A stretch of 43,965 nucleotides of DNA from Scatosoma sp045588185 (GTDB lineage Bacteria > Bacillota > Clostridia > Christensenellales > Borkfalkiaceae), in the NCBI GenBank assembly GCA_045588185.1, contig JAZNDR010000091.1, positions 1 through 43,965 on the forward strand. The letters run 5' to 3'. This document shows positions 7,357 through 14,622 of this stretch, in pieces; the stretch's first letter is position 1; each line of letters begins with the position of its first letter. The notes under the pieces are model-generated. The model ran no database searches and was not told where the DNA came from. It worked only from the letters and a program-made list of their open reading frames with translations. A program made the position numbers and the translations under genes.

Positions 7357-7974
7357 TTATTCCTCGCTCTTTTTCGTTCTCGCTTTGGCAATACGCGCCA
7401 TACGCCGCCTTTCCGACTCCGCTATCAGCCTTGCCGCCTCGTCCGTCGCGCTGTTTTTGCCTTTCGTTCTCGTCATATTCCCTACCGCGAACAGCTCGCC
7501 GAACCGACTGGTCGAAGCGTGGCATAACGCCACCGCTAACGCGTCCGCCGCGTCGTCGGGCTTGGGTACGGCTTTGAGGCGTAATTGCGCCGTTACCGTC
7601 GTTTGTATCTGCTTTTTATCCGCTTTGCCGTAGCCCGTCAACGCCTGCTTTATCTGCATGGGCGTGTATTCGTACAGCTTTCCGCACTGCTTCACGCAGG
7701 TCAACAGCGCAACCCCGCGCGCGTGCGCTACCGCAATACCCGTCGTGATATTCTTCGAGAAAAACAGCTCTTCCATCGCGATTTCGTCGGGATTGAATTT
7801 TTCCAAGACCTTTTTTAAGCCCTCTTCCAAAATGGCAAGGCGGACGGGAAGTCCCTCGTCCTTGGGCGTAAGCACCACCCCGCAATCGAGTGCGCGGCAG
7901 TTTCCCCTCTCGTCCTTTTCAATTACGCCGTACCCGAGCGTTGCAAGCCCAGGGTCAATCCCCAAAATAATCAT
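7357..7974 (-). CDS. ruvC: Holliday junction resolvase RuvC
   Basis: RuvC nicks Holliday junctions symmetrically. Acidic active-site residues are visible: D7 in LGIDPGLATLGYG, E68 in AMEELFF, and the pair in PDDAADALAVALCH. The core ends near residue 160; the 205-aa protein adds about 40 residues of basic, lysine- and arginine-rich tail (RLIAESERRRMARIAKARTKK) that most RuvC proteins lack and that may bind DNA. First gene of the ruv-queA operon, with a consensus promoter about 30 nt upstream of its ATG. Confidence 0.97.
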   Translation of the reverse strand: MIILGIDPGLATLGYGVIEKDERGNCRALDCGVVLTPKDEGLPVRLAILEEGLKKVLEKFNPDEIAMEELFFSKNITTGIAVAHARGVALLTCVKQCGKLYEYTPMQIKQALTGYGKADKKQIQTTVTAQLRLKAVPKPDDAADALAVALCHASTSRFGELFAVGNMTRTKGKNSATDEAARLIAESERRRMARIAKARTKKSEE

Positions 7975-8004
7975 TTTTTTGCCCTTTTCGTTCTCTTATT
8001 CTCT

Positions 8005-8033
8005 ATTATACCGCACGCAAGGCAAAATGTCAA
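8005..8033 (-). promoter_or_regulatory. Promoter of the ruvCAB-queA operon
   Basis: TTGACA (8033-8028), a 17-bp spacer and TATAAT (8010-8005) on the minus strand, both consensus. No LexA-type box is obvious beside it. Confidence 0.85.
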
Positions 8034-8097
8034 GTTTCTTTTCCGTTTTAAAAATTTTTAACGGGAGCGCATAAGCGTCAACATATTCACGCTTAAC

Positions 8098-8250
8098 TAT
8101 GATTGCCCTTACGGGCGAGTTATGAGTTTACAGTTATGAAATGCTTCGCATCGCTTATGGCTGAATTTAGACGGGGCAATCATACCTTAACGCTTGCAGT
8201 GGCAAGCTCATAACGGCGAGTAAAACGAGCCTCATAACTATAAACTAAAA
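8098..8250. repeat. Second-family hairpin repeat, copy A
   Basis: The stretch 8034-8399 has no gene. Most of it is a repeat related to 13183-13365: ATGATTGCCCTTACGGGC with stem GCCC/GGGC, then ATGCTTCGCAT, a shared TATGGCTGAATTTA block, and a CTTGCAGTGGCAAG stem. GATTGCCC (8101) also pairs with GGGGCAATC (8173). It is separate from the other mosaic elements in sequence but built in the same way, from small stems with 3-4 nt loops. Confidence 0.8.
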
Positions 8251-8292
8251 ACAAATAAAAAAGGAGCCGACACGATTTGTGTTTACTCCTTT
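8247..8292 (-). terminator. Likely terminator downstream of the SAP-like gene
   Basis: AAAGGAG (8260-8266) pairs with CTCCTTT (8286-8292), with a smaller inner stem around GTGTTT/ACACGA. On the minus strand it is followed by a T-rich run. A similar hairpin follows the related repeat at 13379. Confidence 0.5.
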
Positions 8293-8399
8293 GCTTGTAT
8301 AATGGTTTGGATTAGTTCATAAAATCTTTGACTGTCAAACACAATGCTCGCCTTAGCGATATTTTAAAACTCTTCGCTAAAAACATTCTCCCGTTTTCT

Positions 8400-8777
8400 C
8401 TATTTCCATTCCTTTAAGAATTTTAAAAATCCGTTTACTTCTCTTTTTTGTTCCTCTGTCAAGGTGGATAAAATATCTTCCGTATCTTCCCGTTGCCGTT
8501 TAATCGGCGTTTCTTCCGTCTTATCTTCGCCAAAGTGTTTGTTCCATATTTTCGTTACTTCTACCACTGTGTAATCAAATCCGACCAACCCCGACCACTC
8601 ATCTTTATTTTCCCGTAAAAGGATTTCTATACATTCCTTGATTATGGCTTCTTTTGTCTTTTTTGCCAGCATTGTTACGCCAAGCTTGCGCGCGTAATTG
8701 CGAACCTCGCAAATACTAACCGACAATAAAAATTTGGTGCAATCCAGCCTGAACGCTTCCTTCTTTTTCTCGTCCAT
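8400..8777 (-). CDS. Small protein with SAP/Rho-N-like motif
   Basis: A 125-aa soluble protein of unknown family. Residues 17-55 (VSICEVRNYARKLGV, KKTKEAIIKECIEILL) have the helix-turn-helix rhythm and the L-G-V...KK-K-E pattern of SAP or Rho-N-terminal domains, which bind nucleic acid; this is a weak match. The C-terminal half is charged and ends in a predicted helix around EEQKREVNGFLKFLKEWK. The ATG at 8777 has a good GGAGG site (8787-8783) that lies only a few bases after the T-run of an intrinsic terminator. Expression is therefore likely controlled by the structured leader just upstream. Confidence 0.65.
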   Translation of the reverse strand: MDEKKKEAFRLDCTKFLLSVSICEVRNYARKLGVTMLAKKTKEAIIKECIEILLRENKDEWSGLVGFDYTVVEVTKIWNKHFGEDKTEETPIKRQREDTEDILSTLTEEQKREVNGFLKFLKEWK

Positions 8778-8794
8778 TTTTGCCTCCGTAAAAA

Positions 8795-8952
8795 AAATGC
8801 CATTCTCAACGAGAACGGCACCTGTAAGATATACCGTTATCGTTTTGCAACATATTTACGAAAAAGCCGAAAGGATTTTGTAAACACGATTTGGATATAA
8901 CCCTACCGATGGGATATATCCTTTCTGCTAAAAAATATTCGTAATATGTTGC
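8795..8952 (-). ncRNA. Structured leader RNA with terminator, unknown class
   Basis: On the minus strand GCAACATATTACGAA (8952-8938) pairs with TTCGTAAATATGTTGC (8862-8847) as a closing helix with one bulged base. Inside, GAAAGGAT can pair with ATCCTTTC, while GGATATA...TATATCC with an inner CCC/GGG form a competing hairpin. After a linker, TGCCGTTCTC (8820-8811) and GAGAATGGCA (8807-8798) form a 10-bp stem with loop GTT followed by eight T: an intrinsic terminator just upstream of the RBS of the 8400-8777 gene. A promoter at 8959-8987 places the transcript start at about 8952, the first base of the closing helix. I do not recognise any known riboswitch class. Confidence 0.6.
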
Positions 8953-8958
8953 TTTTTT

Positions 8959-8987
8959 ATTATAAGCAATTTTTTATAAAAAGTCAA
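8959..8987 (-). promoter_or_regulatory. Promoter of the structured leader RNA
   Basis: TTGACT (8987-8982), a 17-bp spacer and TATAAT (8964-8959) on the minus strand. The next purine at the usual distance is G8952, where the closing helix begins. Confidence 0.75.
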
Positions 8988-9018
8988 TGGTTTTTTGAAA
9001 AAAGTTGGAACTACCCCC

Positions 9019-9046
9019 TTGACAAGGAGTTTTTTTGTGCTATACT
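9019..9046 (+). promoter_or_regulatory. Promoter of the 52-aa gene
   Basis: TTGACA (9019-9024), a 16-bp spacer and TATACT (9041-9046). The leader of about 95 nt includes a hairpin AAGAGCG/CGCTCTT at 9065-9084. Confidence 0.7.
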
Positions 9047-9145
9047 ATTCTCGCGACGGGCAAAAGAGCGTTTGCGCGCTCTTTCCTACCCCAAACGGCG
9101 CAATAACCTGTCACGGCTTTTCACTTCGGGAAAGGAGAGTTTTTT

Positions 9146-9304
9146 ATGAAAACCGTATTAAAGTTGTTGCGTCTTACCGGTGTGGACGTGCTCTTTTTAG
9201 GGCTCGTCGAAAAGCTTGCGCTCGGATTGATCAAGAAGCTGACCGCGATTGCCAATCGCGCCCGCAGCCTCCTCGACCGACTGCAATTATCCTGCGACGA
9301 ATAA
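9146..9304 (+). CDS. Orphan 52-aa small protein
   Basis: A 52-codon frame starting ATG at 9146 behind a strong AAAGGAGAG site, with its own promoter and a terminator 18 nt after the stop. The protein is leucine-rich and basic in the middle: a hydrophobic stretch TGVDVLFLGLVEKLALGLI (about 11-29), then KKLTAIANRARSLLDRL, ending SCDE. The pattern suggests an amphipathic or membrane-associated helix. I know no family for it. The well-formed signals on both sides make a real gene likely; it could be a small membrane regulator or a toxin-like peptide, but nothing shows which. Confidence 0.65.
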   Translation: MKTVLKLLRLTGVDVLFLGLVEKLALGLIKKLTAIANRARSLLDRLQLSCDE

Positions 9305-9321
9305 TTCGATAATCGCATTAA

Positions 9322-9362
9322 AAAAGAAAAGGCGTTGATTTCGTCAACACCTTTTCTCTTTT
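9322..9362. terminator. Bidirectional terminator
   Basis: AAAAGGCGTTGA (9327-9338) pairs with TCAACACCTTTT (9344-9355) with one mismatch, flanked by A and T runs. It lies between the convergent 52-aa gene and the ferredoxin gene and can serve both. Confidence 0.85.
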
Positions 9363-9372
9363 TTGTTTTGAA

Positions 9373-9543
9373 TTATTCCGCTTTAATTGCGCCAACGGGG
9401 CATCCGTCTTCGCAAGCTCCGCAATCAACACATTCGTCGTTGATTACGTAGATACCGTTGTCGCCCAAAGAGATCGCGCCCACAGGGCAGGTATCAGCGC
9501 AAGCGCCGCAAGCTACGCATTCGTCAGAAATAACGTGTGCCAT
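9373..9543 (-). CDS. 2[4Fe-4S] ferredoxin
   Basis: A 56-aa clostridial-type ferredoxin, a soluble low-potential electron carrier. It has two C-x2-C-x2-C-x3-C-P clusters: CVACGACADTCPVGAI (9-24) and CVDCGACEDGCPVGAI, so two [4Fe-4S] centres. Length is typical. ATG at 9543 follows a good GGAGG site; its own promoter lies at 9584-9612. It stands alone, so its partner enzymes are not shown by context, though the neighbouring cysteine desulfurase provides sulfur for such clusters. Confidence 0.96.
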   Translation of the reverse strand: MAHVISDECVACGACADTCPVGAISLGDNGIYVINDECVDCGACEDGCPVGAIKAE

Positions 9544-9583
9544 TGTTTATTACCTCCGATGTTTTTTCTTTATGTCTATATTC

Positions 9584-9612
9584 ATTATAGCATATTTTTC
9601 TTAATTAGTAAA
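9584..9612 (-). promoter_or_regulatory. Promoter of the ferredoxin gene
   Basis: TTTACT (9612-9607), a 17-bp spacer and TATAAT (9589-9584) on the minus strand. Confidence 0.75.
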
Positions 9613-9666
9613 CAGATTGACGGGGTTGTTTTTACGGTTTTTTCGTGAATTTTTACCAGTTTAATT

Positions 9667-10818
9667 TTAACGGGCGAAACCGCGCAACCGTTTCACCGTT
9701 TCTTTCGTCAATTCCGCGCCCCGTAAAATTTCTTCTTCGGTGTTATTTTTCCCGAAGCTGAAACGAACGCTCGATTTCGCCTGTTCTTCCGTCAAGCCCA
9801 TTGCCGTTAAGACATGGCTGGGTTTTACCGACGCGCTTGCGCAAGCCGAGCCCGCCGCAAGGCATACGCCTTTTAAGTCCATTGCGTACAAAAACGCCGT
9901 ATTCTCCACGCCGTCGAAACGGAGATTGAGCACCGAGGGCAAAGCTTTTTCTTCCCCGCCGTTGATATGCACTCCCTCCAACGAGGAAATTTCCCGTAAA
10001 AATAATTCTTTTAAGTGAATAAGCTTTTGATTCGCCCCGTCCATTTCGGCGCGGTTGAGCGCGTACGCTTCGGCAAGACCGACAATTGCGGGAACGTTCA
10101 CAGTACCACCGCGAAGCCCGCGTTCCTGTTCGCCCCCTGCCACGAGCTTTTCTATTTTCACGCCGTTTTTGATATACAGCACGCCCACGCCTTTGGGGCC
10201 GTAGAATTTATGCGCGGAAAAGCTGAGCATATCGGCGTTGATTTCTTTTATATCAATCGGCGCATAGGGCGCGAGCTGAACGGCGTCGGTAAAGAACAGC
10301 GCGCCGTTTTTATGCGCGAGCGTTTCCGCTTCCCGTATCGGTTGCAAAACGCCCGTTTCGTTATTCGCCGACATTAAGCAAACGACGGCGGTTTTATCGG
10401 AAATTGCGTTTTCAAGCGCGGAAACTTCCACTCTGCCCCCTGCGTTGACGGGCAAATAAGTAACCGAAAAGCCCTCCTTTTCCAAGCGTTCGGACGCGGA
10501 AAGGACGGCGTGGTGTTCAATAGCGGATACGACGATATGCGTTCTGCCCTCTTTTTTCTTGGCGTACGCACCGCCAAGGAGCGCCCAGTTATCGCTCTCC
10601 GTGCCGCCCGAAGTGAAATACACCTCGTTTTTCTTGGCGCGGATAAGCTCGGCGATCGTGTCGCGCGCGCTATCCACCGCCCCCATCGCTTTCCTGCCAA
10701 GCGCGTGCGGGGAATCGGCGTTGCCGAAATTTTCTATGAAATACGGCGTCATTTTTTCAAACGCCCGCCTATCGAGCGGAGTCGTCGCCGCGTGATCGAA
10801 ATAAATTCTTTGTTCCAT
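9667..10818 (-). CDS. Cysteine desulfurase (NifS/IscS type)
   Basis: A PLP enzyme that takes sulfur from L-cysteine to supply Fe-S clusters or tRNA thiolation. From the ATG at 10818 it is 383 aa, usual for the family. Visible residues: H103 in EHHAVL, D179 and Q181 in FTDAVQ, the PLP lysine K204 in SFSAHKFYGPKG, and the catalytic cysteine C326 in GSACASASVKPSHVL. The N terminus MEQRIYFDHAATTPLD is canonical, so the start is well fixed. No ribosome site precedes it; instead a consensus TATAAT ends 7 nt before the ATG, so the mRNA is probably leaderless. No iscU/nifU or mnmA follows in this window, so whether it serves clusters or tRNA cannot be told. Confidence 0.95.
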   Translation of the reverse strand: MEQRIYFDHAATTPLDRRAFEKMTPYFIENFGNADSPHALGRKAMGAVDSARDTIAELIRAKKNEVYFTSGGTESDNWALLGGAYAKKKEGRTHIVVSAIEHHAVLSASERLEKEGFSVTYLPVNAGGRVEVSALENAISDKTAVVCLMSANNETGVLQPIREAETLAHKNGALFFTDAVQLAPYAPIDIKEINADMLSFSAHKFYGPKGVGVLYIKNGVKIEKLVAGGEQERGLRGGTVNVPAIVGLAEAYALNRAEMDGANQKLIHLKELFLREISSLEGVHINGGEEKALPSVLNLRFDGVENTAFLYAMDLKGVCLAAGSACASASVKPSHVLTAMGLTEEQAKSSVRFSFGKNNTEEEILRGAELTKETVKRLRGFAR

Positions 10819-10825
10819 AGTTGTT

Positions 10826-10854
10826 ATTATACTCTTTTTGAAAAGCGTTGTCAA
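10826..10854 (-). promoter_or_regulatory. Promoter giving a leaderless desulfurase mRNA
   Basis: TTGACA (10854-10849), 17-bp spacer and TATAAT (10831-10826), all consensus, on the minus strand. Only 7 bases separate the -10 box from the ATG, so transcription should start at or next to the A of the start codon. Confidence 0.8.
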
Positions 10855-10944
10855 TTCTTTTCCTCTATACCGCCTTTAAAATCGGGCGTTTGCGGTGGAA
10901 AAGAAAAAATTTTGCATTTTTTGGAATTTTTTTTCATTAAACAC

Positions 10945-10973
10945 TTGAAATTTGTTCCGTTTTATATTATAAT
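10945..10973 (+). promoter_or_regulatory. Promoter of the EF-G paralogue
   Basis: TTGAAA (10945-10950), 17-bp spacer, TATAAT (10968-10973). The leader is about 70 nt. Confidence 0.75.
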
Positions 10974-11051
10974 AATACAAACTTCCCGTCGGGGATCCTT
11001 GAAACACCTCGGCGGAAAGACTTTCCAAATAACTCATAGGGGGATTTTATT

Positions 11052-13109
11052 ATGAAGTTTCAAGGAGAAAATATCCGCAACATTGCGGTAGTAGGTCACA
11101 GCGGCGAAGGCAAAACGACTCTTTGCGAAGCAATGCTGTTCAACGGCGGGGCGATCGATCGGCAGGGCAAGGTGCTCGACGGCACGACCGTTTCCGATTT
11201 CGATGATTTGGAAAAAGCCAAAAAGATGTCTATTTACACTTCCTGTTCGTATCTCGTATGGAAGGACGTAAAGGTTAATTTATTAGACCTGCCCGGGTAC
11301 TACGATTTCGAGGGCGAAAGAAGCGAGGGTTTGCGCGCGGCGGGCGGCGCTCTCCTCGTTATCGGCGCGAACGGCGTATTGCCTATCGGCGCGGAGTCGG
11401 TGGTAGATTACTGCTTGAAGCTTGGTAAACCGCTGATTATCTTTATCAACGGTATGGATAAGGAAAACGCCGATTACCTCGGCACGGTGCAGGCGCTTCG
11501 CGCAAAATATGCAGGAAAGCTTGCGCCTATTCAGATTCCTATTATGGAAAACGGTAAAATGCAAGGCTGTATCAACGCGTTGCAGGAGCGCGCATACCTG
11601 TTCAAAGAAAACGGACCGCAGGAAATTCCCATTCCCGAAAATCTGAAAGACCAAGTGGAAGAAATGAAAGCGAGTCTTATGGAAACGGCGGCGGAGAACG
11701 ACGAATTCCTGTTGGATAAATATTTCGAAACGGGCGATTTAACCCGTGAAGAAACGATTAAGGGGATTCGGCTTGGTATCGCTTCCGTCAATACCATTCC
11801 CGTTATGGCGGGTTCGGCGTTGCAAAACCGCGGCGTTATCAATCTTTTGAACGAAATCGTTACGTATATGCCCCAAGCGCGCGAGCGTTTGAACACGATG
11901 GCGGAAGATTTACAAAACGACAAGGTCGTTTCGCTCCGTACGGACGAGGACGCGCCCTTTGCCGCGCAGGTGTTTAAGACGGTAATCGACCCCTATTCGG
12001 GCAAACTTTCGTATATCAAGAGCTTCCGCGGGGTATTAAAGAGCGGTTCGACCGTTTGGAACGCAAACACCGAATGTGAAGAACGCATCGGGCAAGTATA
12101 CCTGCTCCGCGGAAAGAAAATGGAAGCGGTTGACGAGCTCGGCGCGGGCGATATCGGCGCAGTGAATAAGCTCGGCAACACGAACACGGGCGATACGCTT
12201 TGCGACGCGAGCGCAAAGGTACGCTTTACCCCTATTCACTTCCCCAAACCCACCCTGTTTATGTCGGTTACTTCCGAAAAGAAAGGCGAGGAAGACAAGG
12301 TGTTCGCAGGGCTTGCGAAGCTCCGCGAGGAAGATTATACTTTCTCGGTGGAAAAGAACTCGGAAACGGGCGAGCTGTTGCTCGGCGGGCAAGGCGATAT
12401 TCAGTTGGAAATGCTGGTGAAGAAGGTCAAGGCGCGCTACGGGGTGGACGTGAAGCTGTCCGAACCGAAGGTGGCGTACCGTGAAACGATACGCGGAAAC
12501 GCGGACGCGGAAGGCAAGCACAAGAAGCAATCGGGCGGTCACGGACAGTACGGGCACGTTAAAATCCGTTTCTCGCCCTGTGAGGAAGATTTCGTCTTTG
12601 ACGAAGAGGTTGTCGGCGGCGCCGTACCGAAAAATTATTTCCCTGCCGTAGAAAAGGGGCTGCGGGAATGCTTGGAGCACGGACCTTTGGCGGGCTATCC
12701 CGTCGTGGGTGTGAAAGCGGTGCTCTACGACGGAAGCTATCACGACGTGGACTCGAACGAGCTTTCGTTTAAAATGGCGGCGGCGATTGCGTACAAGGAA
12801 GGTTTGAAGAATGCAAAACCCGTTCTGCTTGAACCGGTACACCGTTTGAAAATTGCTATTCCCGCCGATTATCTCGGCGACGTTATGGGCGATATTAACA
12901 AACGCCGCGGACGGATTATGGGTACGGATACCGAGGGCGAAAGCTCTATCATTACGGCGGAAGTGCCTCTTGCGGAAATTAAGGAATACACGATGGAATT
13001 GCGTTCGCTTACGCGCGGCAGCGGTAAGTTCGTTTCCGAATTCCTTGCATACGAGGAAGTACCCTTTAACCTCGTCGATAAAATTATAGCTGACGCGCGG
13101 AACGATTGA
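11052..13109 (+). CDS. Elongation factor G-like GTPase (EF-G2 type)
   Basis: The 685-aa protein has the five-domain EF-G layout: G1 GHSGEGKTT (15-23), G3 DLPGYYDF, G4 NGMDKENA, domain II near QVFKTVIDPYSGKLSYIKSFRG, domain IV with HKKQSGGHGQYGHVKIRF, and domain V with GDINKRRGRIMGTD. The sequence of the G domain differs from canonical FusA (no AGKTTT or DTPGHVDF), placing it in the EF-G-like group often called EF-G2 or FusA2. Its role is unsettled; relatives act in translocation or ribosome recycling or are of unknown function. Start ATG at 11052 follows TAGGGGG. It is a single gene with its own promoter and terminator. The main fusA is presumably elsewhere. Confidence 0.93.
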   Translation: MKFQGENIRNIAVVGHSGEGKTTLCEAMLFNGGAIDRQGKVLDGTTVSDFDDLEKAKKMSIYTSCSYLVWKDVKVNLLDLPGYYDFEGERSEGLRAAGGALLVIGANGVLPIGAESVVDYCLKLGKPLIIFINGMDKENADYLGTVQALRAKYAGKLAPIQIPIMENGKMQGCINALQERAYLFKENGPQEIPIPENLKDQVEEMKASLMETAAENDEFLLDKYFETGDLTREETIKGIRLGIASVNTIPVMAGSALQNRGVINLLNEIVTYMPQARERLNTMAEDLQNDKVVSLRTDEDAPFAAQVFKTVIDPYSGKLSYIKSFRGVLKSGSTVWNANTECEERIGQVYLLRGKKMEAVDELGAGDIGAVNKLGNTNTGDTLCDASAKVRFTPIHFPKPTLFMSVTSEKKGEEDKVFAGLAKLREEDYTFSVEKNSETGELLLGGQGDIQLEMLVKKVKARYGVDVKLSEPKVAYRETIRGNADAEGKHKKQSGGHGQYGHVKIRFSPCEEDFVFDEEVVGGAVPKNYFPAVEKGLRECLEHGPLAGYPVVGVKAVLYDGSYHDVDSNELSFKMAAAIAYKEGLKNAKPVLLEPVHRLKIAIPADYLGDVMGDINKRRGRIMGTDTEGESSIITAEVPLAEIKEYTMELRSLTRGSGKFVSEFLAYEEVPFNLVDKIIADARND

Positions 13110-13182
13110 TTTTTCGATTGTTCCCTGCATCGCAGAGCCCTTCGGAAGCCCCCTCCGTTGGGCTCGCTTTATGCTTTGCAAA

Positions 13183-13365
13183 CTATGATTGCCCTTACGG
13201 GCAAGTTTTAAGTTATGAGTTATACGATGCTTCGCATCGGTTGTGGCTGAATTTAAACGGGGGCAAGCATATCATAACGCTTGCGTAGCAAGTTTATAAC
13301 GGCGAGCGAAAGCAAGCCTTATCACTCTAAACTATGCTTGCCCTTACGGGCAAGTTAGGAGTTTT
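13183..13365. repeat. Second-family hairpin repeat, copy B
   Basis: The gene-free stretch 13110-13421 is mostly this repeat. Stems in order: TGCCCTTACGGGCA (13190), CGATGCTTCGCATCG (13225), the block GTGGCTGAATTTAAACGG, CTTGCGTAGCAAG (13280), then a second TTGCCCTTACGGGCAA (13339). It matches copy A at 8098-8250 in order and in the linker words. As in copy A, a hairpin containing GTGTTTGCTC or GTGTTTACTC follows. Confidence 0.85.
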
Positions 13366-13378
13366 CGTAAACCAAGCT

Positions 13379-13419
13379 AAAAGAGCAAACACAATTTTTG
13401 TGTTTGCTCTTTTCGTCTT
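13379..13419. terminator. Strong bidirectional terminator
   Basis: A perfect 16-bp stem, AAAAGAGCAAACACAA (13379-13394) with TTGTGTTTGCTCTTTT (13398-13413) and loop TTT, then CGTCTTTTTT. It separates the EF-G paralogue from the convergent gene at 13422. Confidence 0.9.
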
Positions 13420-13421
13420 TT

Positions 13422-13796
13422 TTATAAAGTTATTCCGAAAAAGTCGGGGTTGCCGTTGTTTAGCTCGGCGTTTAAGAGGCTTGCGATAAACGCTCTCCGT
13501 TCGTCTACGCTCGGCTTTTTAAACAGGTGCCTAAATTGAAAGGCTCGGAACGCTTTGGGGTACGACGCTTTCAGCGACGGGAATCGGTATTCGCCGTTGA
13601 CGCAAACGACGATATTGATTTCGTTTCCGCCCGACACCTCCCGCCAGTCGAAATAATCCTTGCCCTTTTTATAACGGCAGATATACACGCAGCTTGAATC
13701 CCCGCCCTTTTGGTAGAAGTATTCGAAAGAAAATCCCCTTTCCAAAAACGGTGCGGTCAGTTTTTTAATCGTTTCCGCCGATTGGACTTCGTTCAT
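13422..13796 (-). CDS. Hypothetical protein, 124 aa
   Basis: I do not recognise this family. The protein is soluble with no signal or membrane segment. It has an N-terminal helix (SAETIKKLTAPFLERG), a central beta-rich part with aromatic residues (FSFEYFYQKGGDSSCVYICRYKKGKDYFDWREV, then INIVVCVNGEYRFPS), and a C-terminal helical part. It lies 50 nt after the YwaF-type gene on the same strand and may be cotranscribed with alaS. Its ribosome site is weak. Confidence 0.6.
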   Translation of the reverse strand: MNEVQSAETIKKLTAPFLERGFSFEYFYQKGGDSSCVYICRYKKGKDYFDWREVSGGNEINIVVCVNGEYRFPSLKASYPKAFRAFQFRHLFKKPSVDERRAFIASLLNAELNNGNPDFFGITL

Positions 13797-13846
13797 CTCG
13801 TACCTGCCCCCTTGTTTTTTTGAGAAAGCGCAAATCTGCTTGCGTT

Positions 13847-14617
13847 TTATTTTCCTGCTTTCGATTGCTTTTCTTTGATTTTTTCGCTTAATTGATAATA
13901 CCAGCGGTCTTCCTTTTTAAGTGCAATTTGCTCGTAAATAGCGGTAACCGCAAACACGAGCGCAAGTGCAAGCAAGCCGATGGTAAGTACGTTCAGCCAA
14001 GGCATCGCAGGGAAGGGCGGTTCTAATAAGTACATACAATTGACGGGCTCTAAACCGAACGCTTTAAAGAGTGCAATCATTAGCACGCCGTCAAGCACCA
14101 AGCCGCAAAGCCCTATCAGCACGCTGATCATATTGCGTACCCCTATCTTGATATATCCGCCCGCGAGCAGGTATATACAGCCGTAAAGCATCGTGGAATG
14201 GGAAAGCAAGCCTTTGAGGATTCCCCAATCGGCGAGGTTGGGGGTTGCGATATAGTTTTCGTTGAGCACGATACCCAGTATACCGCCTACAAGCCCCAAA
14301 TAAAAGGTAATTTCCGATAAAATCTGAAAGACTTTGCTTTCTTTGTCTTTCATAAACGCCACGATTAAAAGTAACCACATAGCGATATTACACGGGTACA
14401 GCGGTAACAGCATACTCTTTTCTACCGTTGCGCTTCCGTCGCGGAAAAAATCCGTATACAAGCTACTGTAATGAAGGACGACCGTCAACAGCGCGGACGC
14501 TTTTAAAATTTCATTTTTCTTCGTCGGGTCTTTTACGGTGCGGACGTTCACAAACAACAAAACGGCTGTCAGCGCAAAGGAAATGACCGTGTATAAAATA
14601 TGAGGTAAATCGGACAT
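13847..14617 (-). CDS. YwaF/TMEM164-type integral membrane protein
   Basis: A 256-aa protein with about seven hydrophobic helices. Family marks are LPLYPCNIAMWLL, the SHSTMLYGCIYLLAGGY block and MYLLEPPFPAMPW, as in the YwaF/TMEM164 group of membrane proteins, whose biochemical role in bacteria is unknown. It starts 5 nt after the alaS stop and is therefore cotranscribed with alaS, a pairing that may be accidental. The C terminus is cytosolic and lysine-rich. Confidence 0.8.
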   Translation of the reverse strand: MSDLPHILYTVISFALTAVLLFVNVRTVKDPTKKNEILKASALLTVVLHYSSLYTDFFRDGSATVEKSMLLPLYPCNIAMWLLLIVAFMKDKESKVFQILSEITFYLGLVGGILGIVLNENYIATPNLADWGILKGLLSHSTMLYGCIYLLAGGYIKIGVRNMISVLIGLCGLVLDGVLMIALFKAFGLEPVNCMYLLEPPFPAMPWLNVLTIGLLALALVFAVTAIYEQIALKKEDRWYYQLSEKIKEKQSKAGK

Positions 14618-14622
14618 TTCAC

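Noticed and set aside
8795..8952. Standard 6S RNA
   Set aside because: The folded part is only about 106 nt and lacks the large symmetric bubble; a coding gene follows the terminator at once. Kept as an unclassified leader RNA.
12036..13181. Long open frame of 381 codons opposite the EF-G paralogue
   Set aside because: It lies antisense to conserved domains II-V of the EF-G-like gene, has no ribosome site or family features, and its composition is that of a reverse-strand shadow.
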